A stretch of DNA of 64,000 bases from Granulicella tundricola MP5ACTX9 (GTDB taxonomy: Bacteria; Acidobacteriota; Terriglobia; Terriglobales; Acidobacteriaceae): NCBI RefSeq assembly GCF_000178975.2, contig NC_015064.1:4154001-4218000 (forward strand), in the 5' to 3' direction. Below are positions 35,867 through 45,155 of the stretch, one piece after another. The translations under genes and the position numbers were made by a program. The notes under the pieces were generated by a model. It was not told the DNA's origin, ran no database searches, and was given only the letters and a program-made list of their open reading frames with translations. Numbering within the stretch: the first letter of the stretch is position 1; each line of letters opens with the position of its first letter.

Positions 35867-36325
35867 CTATTCGCCGACTGTCCCGTAGTCACGTCCGGGA
35901 GCACCCGAAACCGGCTTGCCCTCCTGCACGTAATTCCGGTTCCACTTCGGGATCTCGACCACATAGGTCCCCGGCCGCTCAATCACCGCCTGGCACCCCA
36001 ACCGGCTGCTCAGCTGAATATCCGCCGCCGTCTCCATCCGGTCAAGCTCCAGGTCCTCCGCCTCGGAGACACCCTTCGCCCCTTCCTTCACCCAAAGGTG
36101 ACAGGTCGTGCAGGCGCAGACGCCGCCGCACGCGTGGTCAAGGAAGATCCCGTAGTTCTCCGCCACATCCAGGAAGCTCATGGGCCGCCCATGCCCCTCA
36201 TAGGGCAGCGTATCGAACGGGAACTCGACGGTCTTATCCTCCGGCAGGAACGTCACGCGGACGATCCCTTCAGCTGGGGGAGTGGAGCGGTCTACAAACG
36301 GAAGCTTTACTTCGTGATCTGACAT
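35867..36325 (-). CDS. fdx: ISC-type [2Fe-2S] ferredoxin
   Basis: A 152-residue ferredoxin. The cluster ligands follow the ISC pattern C-x5-C-x2-C...C: Cys66, Cys72, Cys75 (DHACGGVCACTTCHLWV) and Cys111 (SRLGCQAV). Cys70 is an extra cysteine in the loop. It donates electrons for cluster assembly on IscU or reduction of persulfide sulfur. It directly follows hscA on the same strand with a 36-bp gap, as in the E. coli isc operon. N- and C-terminal tails are longer than in E. coli Fdx. Confidence 0.93.
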   Translation of the reverse strand: MSDHEVKLPFVDRSTPPAEGIVRVTFLPEDKTVEFPFDTLPYEGHGRPMSFLDVAENYGIFLDHACGGVCACTTCHLWVKEGAKGVSEAEDLELDRMETAADIQLSSRLGCQAVIERPGTYVVEIPKWNRNYVQEGKPVSGAPGRDYGTVGE

Positions 36326-36361
36326 TATTCCTCGATTTTACCGTGCTGCGAGCATCTAGGC

Positions 36362-38365
36362 TCAGTCTTCGGTCGATTCACCCGGAGTCTCCGGATTCAA
36401 CTCAATCTGCGTCAACCCATCGCTCTCTTTACCCGGGTTGATCTCAGCAGGAGCAAAGGCATGCGGAGCGGACGGAGAAGCCCCAAGATTCTGCCCCATG
36501 GACTCCCCGGCAGCCGCCATCGTCTGCCCCTTCATCGCCCCGGAGACGGCCGAATCCATCATGATCTCCGCGAAACGCCGGGTAGCCTGGTCCAGCGCCT
36601 CGATCGCCTTGCGAATGATCTTGTGGTCGCCGCCCTTGAGCGATGCCTTGAGTTCGGTGGTGGCAGCCTCGATCTTCGCGATCTCGTCAAAGCTAAGCTG
36701 CTGCCACGCGGGGGTGGACTTGCCCTTCTCCACCGCTGTCATGATCGTCTCAGCCTCGTTTTTGGCTTCGATCACCTGGCGCTCAGTAATGTCCTGCTCG
36801 GCGTTATCGAAGGAGTCGAGAATCATGGTCTCAACCTGCTCGTCGGTAAGGCCGTAGGTTGGCTTGACCTCAATCTCGGCCTCTTTACGGCTGCGCTGCT
36901 CCCGCGCCGAAACGTGCAGGATGCCGTTCGCGTCGATGAGAAACTTGACCTCAATCCGCGGCAATCCGGCGACCATCGGCGGAATCCCCTTCAGGTCGAA
37001 GCGCGCCAAAGACCGGCAATCCTTAGCCAATTCCCGCTCCCCCTGCACCACATGGATGGCGACGTTCGTCTGCCCATCCACCCCGGTCGTGAAGTGCTCC
37101 GTCGCCGAAGCAGGAATGGTCGAGTTGCGTTGAATGATCTTGGCGACAACGCCGCCCAGAGCCTCGATCCCCAATGAAAGCGGCGTGACATCGAGGAGTA
37201 GCAGATCTTCCGTAGCTGCAGACCCACCGGCTAGAATCCGTGCCTGCACCGCAGCGCCTAAAGCGACAACCTCATCAGGATTCAGTTCCGTATGGAGCTT
37301 CTTGCCTCGGGCCTCCAGATCAAACAGTTGCGTCACCAAGGTGCGGACAGCAGGGATGCGCGTGCTGCCCCCCACCATCACAACCTCATCTATCTGAGCT
37401 GGGGTAAGCTGTGCATCGGCAAGCGCCTGACGTACAGGGCCAGCCGTCCGAGTAATAACCGGGGCGACAAGCTGATCAAACTGCTCACGCGTAATCTCGC
37501 GGCGGTAGTGCTTCTGCCCCGGAAGCGTGACGTTCAGGTGCGCCGATTTATTGAGGGAGAGCGCGATCTTCGCGTCGATCACAGCCTTACGAATCGCCTG
37601 AATCGCCTCGGGATTGCCACCAACATCCACCCCTAAATCCCCGGAGATATCGTCGAGCGCAATAGCAATCAGCAGGTTGTCGATATCGTCGCCGCCCAGG
37701 TGGGTATCCCCTCCGGTGGAGATGACCTCAAAGATCCCCTCATGCAGCTTGAGGATCGAGATATCAAACGTGCCGCCGCCCAGGTCATACACGGCAATGA
37801 CACCATCCTTTTGCTTGTCGAGACCATAGGCGAGTGCAGCCGCAGTCGGCTCATTGACCAACCGCAGAACATCCAGCCCTGCGATGCGCCCCGCATCCTT
37901 GGTGGCTTGGCGCTGCGCGTCATTGAAGTAGGCCGGAACCGTAATGACTGCCTTGGTGACAGCCCCGCCCAGAAAGCGCTCTGCGTTGCGTTTGAGCTGC
38001 TGAAGGACGTACGCGGAGATCTCTGGAGGCGTTAGCGTCAGCCCGCCGACATTCAATCGCAGCACCTCGCCTGCCTTGGCGTCGTCAGCAAGGCGGAAGG
38101 GAAACAGCTTCAGCTCATCCTGAATATCGGTAATGTCGCGGCCCATCAAACGCTTGGCGGAGTAGACTGCAGACGCAGAATCCTGCATGAGAGTCGCGCG
38201 TGCCGCATTTCCGACCGCAACGCCGTTATCCGTCCACGCGACGACGGACGGAACCAGCCGCTCTCCGTCTTCGCCGGGAATAACCACCGGGGTATCGCCC
38301 TGCATGAAGGCTACAAGCGAGTTTGTGGTGCCGAGATCGATGCCTACAACGCGTTCTTCTGCCAT
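36362..38365 (-). CDS. hscA: HscA, Hsp70-type chaperone of iron-sulfur cluster assembly
   Basis: A 667-residue Hsp70 with the N-terminal ATPase signature GIDLGTTNSLVA, phosphate loops YDLGGGTFDISILKL and VMVGGSTRIPAVR, and the substrate-binding domain (LLLDVTPLSLGIEALGG). The location next to fdx and the presence of hscB and iscU nearby make HscA more likely than DnaK. HscA with HscB promotes cluster release from IscU by binding its LPPVK motif. The C-terminus is Pro/Glu-rich and lacks DnaK's EEVD-like end. It diverges from a VOC-family gene at 38494. Confidence 0.88.
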   Translation of the reverse strand: MAEERVVGIDLGTTNSLVAFMQGDTPVVIPGEDGERLVPSVVAWTDNGVAVGNAARATLMQDSASAVYSAKRLMGRDITDIQDELKLFPFRLADDAKAGEVLRLNVGGLTLTPPEISAYVLQQLKRNAERFLGGAVTKAVITVPAYFNDAQRQATKDAGRIAGLDVLRLVNEPTAAALAYGLDKQKDGVIAVYDLGGGTFDISILKLHEGIFEVISTGGDTHLGGDDIDNLLIAIALDDISGDLGVDVGGNPEAIQAIRKAVIDAKIALSLNKSAHLNVTLPGQKHYRREITREQFDQLVAPVITRTAGPVRQALADAQLTPAQIDEVVMVGGSTRIPAVRTLVTQLFDLEARGKKLHTELNPDEVVALGAAVQARILAGGSAATEDLLLLDVTPLSLGIEALGGVVAKIIQRNSTIPASATEHFTTGVDGQTNVAIHVVQGERELAKDCRSLARFDLKGIPPMVAGLPRIEVKFLIDANGILHVSAREQRSRKEAEIEVKPTYGLTDEQVETMILDSFDNAEQDITERQVIEAKNEAETIMTAVEKGKSTPAWQQLSFDEIAKIEAATTELKASLKGGDHKIIRKAIEALDQATRRFAEIMMDSAVSGAMKGQTMAAAGESMGQNLGASPSAPHAFAPAEINPGKESDGLTQIELNPETPGESTED

Positions 38366-38493
38366 GAGTTTCCGGTAATCCTTTGCTTATTGTTCGATGC
38401 GTGCGGCTTACGGGCGGTGCCGAATTTCATTTGCCGTTCCTCATCCATTGTCCTACACTGGCCCGGCATAATCTCAACCCATTGGAGGACAGC

Positions 38494-38928
38494 ATGAGTT
38501 CTACGCTTGCAAAGGACTGTAAATCGTCGATCATCCCAGCCATGCGGTACCGCGATGCCCACAAAGCCATCGAGTGGCTCGTCACCGCCTTCGGCATGGA
38601 GAAAAAGGCCGTTTACGACGCACCGGAGGGCCACGTCATGCACGCCGAGCTCACCTTTGGTAACGGCATGGTCATGATCGGCTCGGTCGTCAACGGGGGC
38701 GAATACTCCAAACTCATCTCCCAGCCCGACGAGATCGGCGGACGCAGCACGCAGTCCATCTGCCTCATCGTGACCGACGCTACGGCGATTTACGAGTCTG
38801 CGAAGGCTGCTGGAGCCGAGATCACCGGGGAGCTCGCTGAAATGGAATACGGTGGCAAGGCCTTCGGGTACAAGGACCCGGAGGGACACCTCTGGTCGAT
38901 CGGGGAGTACGATCCCTGGGCTTACTAG
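38494..38928 (+). CDS. VOC/glyoxalase-superfamily protein
   Basis: A 144-residue protein. ATG 38494 is chosen because GGAGG lies 5 nt upstream; the frame is open back to 38383 but not signal-like. Fold features include the beta-alpha-beta-beta-beta units (RYRDAHKAIEWLVTAFGM; MHAELTFGNGMVMIGS; AFGYKDPEGHLWSIGEYDP). The end motif DPEGHLWSIGEY is typical of VOC proteins close to PhnB-like members. A metal-dependent enzyme or binding protein is possible; the substrate is unknown. It forms a pair with the DinB gene, 36 bp downstream. Confidence 0.85.
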   Translation: MSSTLAKDCKSSIIPAMRYRDAHKAIEWLVTAFGMEKKAVYDAPEGHVMHAELTFGNGMVMIGSVVNGGEYSKLISQPDEIGGRSTQSICLIVTDATAIYESAKAAGAEITGELAEMEYGGKAFGYKDPEGHLWSIGEYDPWAY

Positions 38929-38964
38929 ACTGCGCCGCCAGAGCCGCCATGATAGCTTTCTGAC

Positions 38965-39441
38965 ATGGTACTCAACCCCTATGCAGCCTTTCTGGGTGAG
39001 CAGGACGCGCGTGCGGTGCTTGCCGCAACGCCCGGACTGATTCATCAAAGTGTTTGTGCGCTGACTCCGGAACAGATTGAGGCGCCTCTGTCTGCGGGGA
39101 AATGGAGCCCGCGCGAGATCGTCTCGCACTTAGCGGACTGTGAGCTGGCGTTCAGTTTCAGGCTGCGGCAGACCCTTGCGGAACCGCACCCAGTGATCCA
39201 ACCCTTCGACCAGGATGACTGGGCCAAGCGCTACTCCGTCTACACGCTGCCCGAAGCTCTGGAGCTTTTTCGTGCGGCGCGCCAGTGGAACCTGAAGCTG
39301 ATCGGTGGAGCAAGCGCAGCGGACTTCGAGCGAATGGTGACGCATCCCGAGCGCGGCGCCATGACCTTCGGAACGATCGTAGAAACCATGGCAGGCCACG
39401 ATCTCAATCATCTGGGACAGCTTCAGTCGCTGCCACGATAG
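38965..39441 (+). CDS. DinB-family putative metal-dependent hydrolase/transferase
   Basis: A 158-residue four-helix DinB-like protein. The three metal-binding histidines expected for the family are visible: His55 (EIVSHLADCE), His145 and His149 (HDLNHLGQL). Members include thiol transferases using bacillithiol or mycothiol, but the role here is not known. Its last 19 bases overlap the 3' end of the convergent P450 gene. Confidence 0.88.
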   Translation: MVLNPYAAFLGEQDARAVLAATPGLIHQSVCALTPEQIEAPLSAGKWSPREIVSHLADCELAFSFRLRQTLAEPHPVIQPFDQDDWAKRYSVYTLPEALELFRAARQWNLKLIGGASAADFERMVTHPERGAMTFGTIVETMAGHDLNHLGQLQSLPR

Positions 39442-40829
39442 CTCGGAATCCGCCGCTCGATCAGCAGGGGCGTGCCATGGCTGGGCCGCAGACTAATTGC
39501 CGGCTTGATGGCCGGACGTGGCGCACTACCGGTCGGCGGGGTGAGCCGCCAGTCGCGCGCAATCACTGCCAACACCAGCGTTCCTTCCATCCAGGCAAGC
39601 CCCTCCGCAATACATTGCCGTGAACCGCCTGCGAACGGGAAATACGCGTAACGCGGCAGACCGGCCTTCTTTTCAGGCTTGAATCGGCTTGGGTCAAAGC
39701 GCTCCGGGTCGGCAAAGAACCGCGGATCGCGATGCACGGCGTACTGAGGTGCAAGCAGCGTCGCCCCCACTGGGATCTGATAGCCCGCGATCGTATATGG
39801 CACCGCGCAGGTGCGGCCCGTCACCCAGACCGGTGGATAGAGGCGCATCGTCTCGGCGAAGACCTGGGTGGCAAAGGGAAGCCACGGGTAGTCGGCAGCG
39901 ACGGGGTTTCGGTTGCCAAGAACCCGGGTCGACTCCTCATGCAGCCTTTCCTGTACCGCAGGATCATGGGCGATGAGGTGCAGGGCAAACGAAAGCGCGT
40001 TGGCCGTGGTCTCGTGGCCGGCCAGAATGACGGTGACGCATTCGTCGTGCAACTGCTGGTCCGTCATTCCGCTGGCCTCACTCCCATCTCCTTCAGGCTC
40101 GGTTGCATTCAGCAACATGGAGAGCAGGTCACCCCGATCGGTCGGGTCGGCGCGGCGCTCCGCGATCATGCGGTAGATGAGTTGATCCAGGTGAGCCTTA
40201 CCGCGTTCCAGGCGACGCATTGCAGGAATGGGCGAGCGTTGAATCTGCCTGGCGAAGGGCAGGAACGAGAGCGGCATGAAGCTCATGAAGGAGTCGACCG
40301 CTGAGGCGATGGCCGTCACGTCATCGAAGGCGTCCAGATCGAAGAGGCATTTGCCTACGATGCGTAGCGCAAGCTCCAGCATTTCCGGGTGCAGATCAGT
40401 GATGGTTCCTGGCTTCCAGCGTGCCGTAAGCTCAAGCGTCTTATTCCCGATGACCTCCGCATAGGCCGCGATCCGCTCACGCAGAAAGGCTGGTTGTGCC
40501 AGTCTGCGTTGCCGCATATGCAACGGCTCTTCACTGGTCAGCAGGCCGTGTCCCAGCACCTCACGCGCGCTCTGCATCACCATGTTGCGATGGTGTTTGG
40601 GCGCATCCTTCAGGAAGTAATCGGCGATCAGGTCCGGATGGTTGAGCTGGTAGATATTGCGGCCGAAGATGCGGTAATGGTTTAGATCACCGTATTCACG
40701 GGCATTCTGCAGCATGAACTCGGCGGCGTTACGCCGGAGCGATCCGCCTGAGAAGAATTGCCGAAGCATCGGAGGGCCAGCGGGCACTTCGGAACTACGT
40801 CCGCGATGGATGTCCGGTGCCGGCGTCAT
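39423..40829 (-). CDS. Cytochrome P450
   Basis: A 468-residue soluble P450. The I-helix oxygen-binding motif AGHETT (270-275), the K-helix ETMR (ExxR, 326-329) and the heme loop FPFAGGSRQCIAEGLA (Cys406) are visible. The loop is slightly atypical: FAGG-SRQC-IA instead of FGxGxRxC-IG, with Ala at the position of the usual Gly. It is a monooxygenase needing a redox partner; the ISC-type ferredoxin at 35867 is not an obvious partner. No membrane anchor is seen. It is inserted between two parts of the ISC cluster. Confidence 0.92.
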   Translation of the reverse strand: MTPAPDIHRGRSSEVPAGPPMLRQFFSGGSLRRNAAEFMLQNAREYGDLNHYRIFGRNIYQLNHPDLIADYFLKDAPKHHRNMVMQSAREVLGHGLLTSEEPLHMRQRRLAQPAFLRERIAAYAEVIGNKTLELTARWKPGTITDLHPEMLELALRIVGKCLFDLDAFDDVTAIASAVDSFMSFMPLSFLPFARQIQRSPIPAMRRLERGKAHLDQLIYRMIAERRADPTDRGDLLSMLLNATEPEGDGSEASGMTDQQLHDECVTVILAGHETTANALSFALHLIAHDPAVQERLHEESTRVLGNRNPVAADYPWLPFATQVFAETMRLYPPVWVTGRTCAVPYTIAGYQIPVGATLLAPQYAVHRDPRFFADPERFDPSRFKPEKKAGLPRYAYFPFAGGSRQCIAEGLAWMEGTLVLAVIARDWRLTPPTGSAPRPAIKPAISLRPSHGTPLLIERRIPSYRGSD

Positions 40830-40928
40830 GCTTTCAGCCTATGCTTTATGCGCGCTGATGAGCGTCCGGTTAAGTAAGGAAGCTTCGGGATGCGTTACAA
40901 AGTTCGACGTCATTTCTATTTCACGCAA

Positions 40929-40961
40929 GACGGCCCTCCGTGAAGAACTTGGAGGGCCGTC
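40929..40961 (-). terminator. Terminator of the DUF2076 gene
   Basis: An 11-bp perfect stem, GACGGCCCTCC with GGAGGGCCGTC, has an 11-base loop and lies 18 bases after the stop. The T-run is short. Confidence 0.7.
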
Positions 40962-40978
40962 TGCGTGAGGCGTTCGTC

Positions 40979-41869
40979 CTAAGAAAAGCTGCTATCGTCG
41001 CTGCCGCTGTCGTCTGAACTACTATCGTCGAACGAACTCGAGTCGTCATTGGAGTCATCCGTGTCCGCGAAGTCCTTGCTGTTGTCGTTGCCCGAGTTAT
41101 CGCCCGTGTCGCCAAAACGGGTGTCGTCACGCCGGTCTTCGATGTCGCTGCTCAGGCCGTGACCATCATGTCCGCGGCCGGCATCATCACCGTAGTAGTT
41201 GTTGATGACTTCTTCTCTTTGGCCACCACCACCGCCAAATCCGCCGAAGCCCTCAGAACCGCCTGAATGACCGAAGCCGTGCATCAGGGATTCGATCCCC
41301 TCAAAGGCTACCGCTCCCGCTGCGACACCGGCAGCCGTCTGCATTGCGCCTCTTAGAAACCCTCCACCCTGGGGCGGAGCGGGCTGTCCATACTGCGGGC
41401 CGCCGTACGATGGCGGCGGGTAGGCAGCCGGCTGACCGTAGTTGGCAACCGGCGCATACTGCGGCTGCTGTTGCGGATAGCCCTGCTGTGGGTAACCCTG
41501 CTGCGGATACGCTGGCGGAGGGGCGGGACGATCGTCGCCAGCGCCGAAGATGTTGCCCAGGAAGCTGGTGTGCTTCTGCTGGGGAGGCGGCGGAGCCTGC
41601 TGTTGATACTGGTTCTGCTGTTGCTGCAACTCGTTCAGTTGTGCCGTCGCATCCGCGAGCTGTGCCTTCAGATCAGGGAGCTGCTTCTGCGCCTGTTCCA
41701 GCGCATACCCCTGCACCAGGAGGCTCTGGGCCATGATGTACAGAGCGTCGGGGTTACGTCCCAGGCCTTGCTGCAGGAGCTGTTCCGCCTCAGCATCCTT
41801 CTCTGGGAGCTGCGTCTTCTGCACTCGATCGATCAACCCTTGGATCATCTGCTGTTCTTGCGGCGTCAT
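40979..41869 (-). CDS. DUF2076-family protein
   Basis: A 296-residue protein from ATG 41869, preceded by AAGGAAGAG. The N-terminal part (TPQEQQMIQGLIDRVQKTQL, then DALYIMAQSLLVQGYALEQA) matches DUF2076. A Gln/Pro/Tyr-rich linker with YPQQG repeats (about 125-190) follows, then a Gly-rich hydrophobic segment (GAMQTAAGVAAGAVAFEGIE) and an Asp/Ser-rich acidic tail. The low-complexity middle and end suggest a disordered surface- or envelope-associated protein. Function unknown. Confidence 0.75.
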   Translation of the reverse strand: MTPQEQQMIQGLIDRVQKTQLPEKDAEAEQLLQQGLGRNPDALYIMAQSLLVQGYALEQAQKQLPDLKAQLADATAQLNELQQQQNQYQQQAPPPPQQKHTSFLGNIFGAGDDRPAPPPAYPQQGYPQQGYPQQQPQYAPVANYGQPAAYPPPSYGGPQYGQPAPPQGGGFLRGAMQTAAGVAAGAVAFEGIESLMHGFGHSGGSEGFGGFGGGGGQREEVINNYYGDDAGRGHDGHGLSSDIEDRRDDTRFGDTGDNSGNDNSKDFADTDDSNDDSSSFDDSSSDDSGSDDSSFS

Positions 41870-42026
41870 ATCTCTTCCTTTTCCGGTGCGAGGCCGAGCC
41901 AATCCCGGTCCATGTGTTCGACGGATGCAGTTTGGGAAAGTTCCAAATGCATCTCGCAATCAACATACGCTTGGATGCGCCCACAGGTTCCAGCGGGGCT
42001 ACAACTGAGAAGCGCAAAGCGGAGAA

Positions 42027-42650
42027 CTACGGCTCAAGTGCCTGGTTTACATCGCGGACAAGGTTACGCAGATAGCTGCGTTTGTTGAGCAGAGTCACCA
42101 TAGCGTCCTTCGCAGCGTTGCGGTCGACCTCATCTCCCGCGCCTTCTGCGGTATCCCAGCGGGCCCAGAGTGTCTCAAGCTCGATCTGGGTCTCCGCCAT
42201 CTTTTCATCGAATGTTTTCTTGGCAGCGCTCAGGTCGGCCCGGAGCTGGGGGTCATCCTCACCCATCTGTCGAGCAGCTTTCATCTCAGCCAGCTGCATG
42301 TTCAGCTCAAAGACCTCTTCCAAAAGCTCTGGCGGAATGAGCTGCTTCTTCTCCTGGCCGGAGGTACGGGCGTACTCGGTTGCTGCCTTGGATTGCTCCT
42401 CCAGCTCCACGCCTTCGAGCGTCAGCAGATACTGTGTCCGCAGGATCGGGTCCTTCAGGGTGCGGTACGCATCGTTCAGTCGCGAGGACTCCGCCAAGGC
42501 GGCCTCCTGCTCCGCCGCCGGCCGGGACGCGAAGCGATCCGGATGCAGCTTCCTGGATTGTGCATAAAATGCCTTCTCCAAGGCAGCCGTATCTAAGTGC
42601 AAGTGACGAGGCAGAGAGAAGACGGTAAAGAAATCAGCAGCAATCATCAT
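42027..42650 (-). CDS. hscB: HscB, J-protein co-chaperone of iron-sulfur assembly
   Basis: A 207-residue protein. The N-terminal J-domain has the HPD motif in RKLHPDRFAS (His36-Asp38), followed by LNDAYRTLKDPILRTQYLL, as in HscB. The C-terminal three-helix domain binds IscU. HscB stimulates HscA ATPase and delivers IscU to it. It is the last gene of the iscR-iscS-iscU-iscA-hscB block; hscA follows only after four unrelated genes. Confidence 0.92.
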   Translation of the reverse strand: MMIAADFFTVFSLPRHLHLDTAALEKAFYAQSRKLHPDRFASRPAAEQEAALAESSRLNDAYRTLKDPILRTQYLLTLEGVELEEQSKAATEYARTSGQEKKQLIPPELLEEVFELNMQLAEMKAARQMGEDDPQLRADLSAAKKTFDEKMAETQIELETLWARWDTAEGAGDEVDRNAAKDAMVTLLNKRSYLRNLVRDVNQALEP

Positions 42651-42666
42651 TCAAGATTACTCCGCA

Positions 42667-42708
42667 ACGCGACGAAGCCGAGGCTCTTGAACCTCGGCTT
42701 CGTCGCGT
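42667..42708. other. Very stable hairpin between iscA and hscB
   Basis: A 17-bp perfect stem pairs ACGCGACGAAGCCGAGG (42667-42683) with its complement at 42692-42708, around an eight-base loop. No T-run follows on the minus strand. It may be an mRNA stabiliser or attenuator that lowers hscB expression relative to the upstream genes. Confidence 0.6.
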
Positions 42709-42718
42709 GCTTATGGCG

Positions 42719-43213
42719 TTAGGCTGAAAAGCTCGATCCGCAGCCACAGCTCTTGGTTGAGTTGGGATTGATGAAGTTGAAGCCCTGGCGCATCAGCGTC
42801 TCTTCAAAATCCAGAACCATCCCGGCGAGATAGAGGAAGCTCTTGGGATCGACAAAGATCTTGACCGCTTGGCCGCCGGACGGATCGTTCGGAGTTTCAA
42901 GCCCTTCACCAAAGACGAAGGTGCGATCGCGGTCGCGGGGCTGGGTATCGAATCGAATGTTGTAAGACAGTCCGGAGCATCCTCCGCCCGTGATGCCCAC
43001 TCGCAAGCCGCCTTGCGCAGGGGAGATTCCTTCCTTTGCCATCGCAACCCGAACGCGCTTCAAAGCATTCTTTGTGATCTCGATTGCCATCTTGGCGCGG
43101 GGCTGCTGTCCCTCAGCCGTGAGCAGAATCATCCCGGCAAGGGGGTCCTTCGGCGCGTTGTTTGGAGCCGTCGGTGATTGTGACGTCGTTGTTTGGAGCG
43201 TAACCATGGACAT
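42719..43213 (-). CDS. iscA: IscA, A-type iron-sulfur carrier
   Basis: A 164-residue HesB/IscA-family protein. Conserved cysteines are Cys79 (GGGCSGLSY) and Cys156, Cys158 (SCGCGSSF), which carry iron or an iron-sulfur cluster for transfer to apo-targets. The family core starts near Met42 (MAIEITKNALKRV); the about 40 residues before it are an extension. AGAGG lies 9 nt upstream of ATG 43213, so the extended start is plausible. It lies 95 bp after iscU. Confidence 0.9.
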   Translation of the reverse strand: MSMVTLQTTTSQSPTAPNNAPKDPLAGMILLTAEGQQPRAKMAIEITKNALKRVRVAMAKEGISPAQGGLRVGITGGGCSGLSYNIRFDTQPRDRDRTFVFGEGLETPNDPSGGQAVKIFVDPKSFLYLAGMVLDFEETLMRQGFNFINPNSTKSCGCGSSFSA

Positions 43214-43250
43214 AGAAGCGTGCCTCTGTTCTCAGCCTTCATGACAAGGA

Positions 43251-43287
43251 ACCCCGCCCTTCGCCGTGGTACGCGAAGAGGCGGGGT
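43251..43287 (-). terminator. Hairpin between iscU and iscA
   Basis: ACCCCGCC (43251-43258) pairs with GGCGGGGT (43280-43287), and CTTCGC with GCGAAG inside. Without a T-run it may be a partial terminator or processing site. Confidence 0.5.
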
Positions 43288-43308
43288 GCCAGATGACGAC
43301 AGATTTGT

Positions 43309-43731
43309 TTAGTGAGCGACGGCGACAGCAGCGCCTTCGGTCTCGGCGACGTTGTTCTTCTTCTTCCAGTCGCCGATGGCTGCGCGGATGGCGTCTTCAG
43401 CCAGAACCGAGCAGTGAATCTTGACCGGGGGCAGAGCGAGCTCCTTGACGATGTCCGTGTTGGAGATCTGAAGCGCCTCTGCGACGGTCTTGCCCTTGAC
43501 CCACTCGGTTGCGAGGGAGCTAGAGGCGATGGCCGAACCGCAGCCGAAGGTCTTGAACTTGGCGTCCTCGATGACCTGAGTCTCCGGATTCACGCGGATC
43601 TGGAGACGCATAACGTCTCCGCACTCCGGTGCGCCAACAAGGCCGGTACCGACCTCATCCAGGCTCTTATCCATCTGTCCGACGTTACGGGGATTGCTGT
43701 AGTGATCGACAACCTTATCGCTGTATGCCAT
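43309..43731 (-). CDS. iscU: IscU, iron-sulfur cluster scaffold
   Basis: A 140-residue scaffold protein. The three ligand cysteines are Cys37 (APECGDVM, with Asp39), Cys64 (FGCGSAIASS) and Cys107 (KIHCSVLAEDAI). The HscA recognition motif LPPVK is perfectly conserved at 100-104, consistent with the hscA/hscB genes in the cluster. It receives sulfur from IscS and builds [2Fe-2S] clusters. The gene lies between iscS and iscA on the minus strand. Confidence 0.95.
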   Translation of the reverse strand: MAYSDKVVDHYSNPRNVGQMDKSLDEVGTGLVGAPECGDVMRLQIRVNPETQVIEDAKFKTFGCGSAIASSSLATEWVKGKTVAEALQISNTDIVKELALPPVKIHCSVLAEDAIRAAIGDWKKKNNVAETEGAAVAVAH

Positions 43732-43808
43732 GTGAGTCTCTCCTGATGCACTTGGTTAGATGATACGGCGGCACGTGTGTGTCGCGAAAATTTCTGGGAA
43801 GGTAAGGA

Positions 43809-45119
43809 CTAGTGGGCGGCCCACTCGATCTTGCTCAGGTCGATGCCTTCTTTGACCATCTCGTACAAAGGGCTCATCTCCCGCAGATGGTTGACGACGT
43901 TGATGATCTTGTCCGAAACATAGTCCACTTCTGCCTTGTTGTTGAAGCGGCCGAGACCGAAGCGGATGGAGCTGTGCGCCACATCGTCGCCAAGACCCAG
44001 AGCCTTCAACACATAGCTGGGCTCCAGCGTGGCCGAGGTGCAGGCCGAACCGGAGGAGACGGCGATGTCATTGATGCCCATCAGCAGGCTCTCACCTTCA
44101 ACGTGAACGAAGCTCATGTTGAGGTTGCCGGGAAGGTGGTGGTCCATGTTGCCGTTGACGGTCACGTAGTCCAGGGCAGCTTCAAACTTGTTCTTCAGGT
44201 AGTCGCGAAGTTCAGCCTCACGCTTGCCTTCCGCTTCCATCTCGTTCATCGCGATCTCGCAGGCTGCGCCGAGACCGACGATTCCCGGGACGTTCAGCGT
44301 GCCAGAACGCATGCCACGCTCGTGGCCTCCGCCGTTGATCTGCTCCGTGATCTGGACGCGCGGGTTGCGGCGGCGAACATACAGAGCGCCTACGCCCTTG
44401 GGTCCGTAGATCTTGTGTGCCGTCAGCGAGAGGACGTCGATGTTCATCGACTGGACGTTGACGGGAACCTTGCCGACAGCCTGGACGGCATCGGTGTGGA
44501 AGATGATGCCCTTCTCATGGCAGAGCTTGCCGATCTCCTCAACCGGCTGGATGACGCCGATCTCGTTGTTGGCGAACATGATCGTGACCAGGATCGTCTT
44601 CTCGGTGATAGCGGCCTTCAGATCGTCCATCGAGATCAGACCGTCTGCCTGAACCTGAAGGTAGGTCACGTCATAACCCTGACGCTCCAGCTTCTTGCAG
44701 GTGTCCAGGACAGCCTTGTGCTCCGTGGTCTGGGTGATGATGTGGTTGCCGCGCTCCTTGTACATCTCGGCGATACCCTTGATGGCGAGGTTGTTGGACT
44801 CGGTGGCGCCGGAGGTGAAGATGATCTCCTTGGGGGTGCAGCCGATGAGCTTCGAGATCTGCTCGCGGGACTTGTCGACAGCCTGCTCCGCCTCCCAGCC
44901 AAACTGGTGGTTACGGCTGGCGGCGTTGCCGAAGATCTTGCCAAAATAGGGGAGCATGGCGTCCAGGACGCGCGGGTCCATGGGGGTGGTGGCGTGGTTG
45001 TCCATGTAGATGGGCAGGGTAACGCCCTCGGGCAAAGGCTCGTTCGACTCGGTGATGACCATTCCATTCGGGGTCATGCTGGCGGTCTGTTCGTTCAATA
45101 CTGCGGTCTCTTCGGTCAT
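43809..45119 (-). CDS. iscS: IscS, cysteine desulfurase
   Basis: A 436-residue PLP enzyme that takes sulfur from cysteine as an enzyme-bound persulfide and passes it to IscU. PLP Lys236 is in SLTAHKIYGPKG, the substrate-binding region is DNHATTPMDPRVLDAM, and the active-site loop Cys360 is in VSSGSACTSAT. It has about 35 extra residues at the N-terminus relative to E. coli IscS. AGGAG lies 7 nt upstream of ATG 45119. It is 36 bp downstream of iscR. Confidence 0.96.
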   Translation of the reverse strand: MTEETAVLNEQTASMTPNGMVITESNEPLPEGVTLPIYMDNHATTPMDPRVLDAMLPYFGKIFGNAASRNHQFGWEAEQAVDKSREQISKLIGCTPKEIIFTSGATESNNLAIKGIAEMYKERGNHIITQTTEHKAVLDTCKKLERQGYDVTYLQVQADGLISMDDLKAAITEKTILVTIMFANNEIGVIQPVEEIGKLCHEKGIIFHTDAVQAVGKVPVNVQSMNIDVLSLTAHKIYGPKGVGALYVRRRNPRVQITEQINGGGHERGMRSGTLNVPGIVGLGAACEIAMNEMEAEGKREAELRDYLKNKFEAALDYVTVNGNMDHHLPGNLNMSFVHVEGESLLMGINDIAVSSGSACTSATLEPSYVLKALGLGDDVAHSSIRFGLGRFNNKAEVDYVSDKIINVVNHLREMSPLYEMVKEGIDLSKIEWAAH

Positions 45120-45155
45120 AATGTAGCTCCTGAATTTGTTACGAAACTTGTGCGC

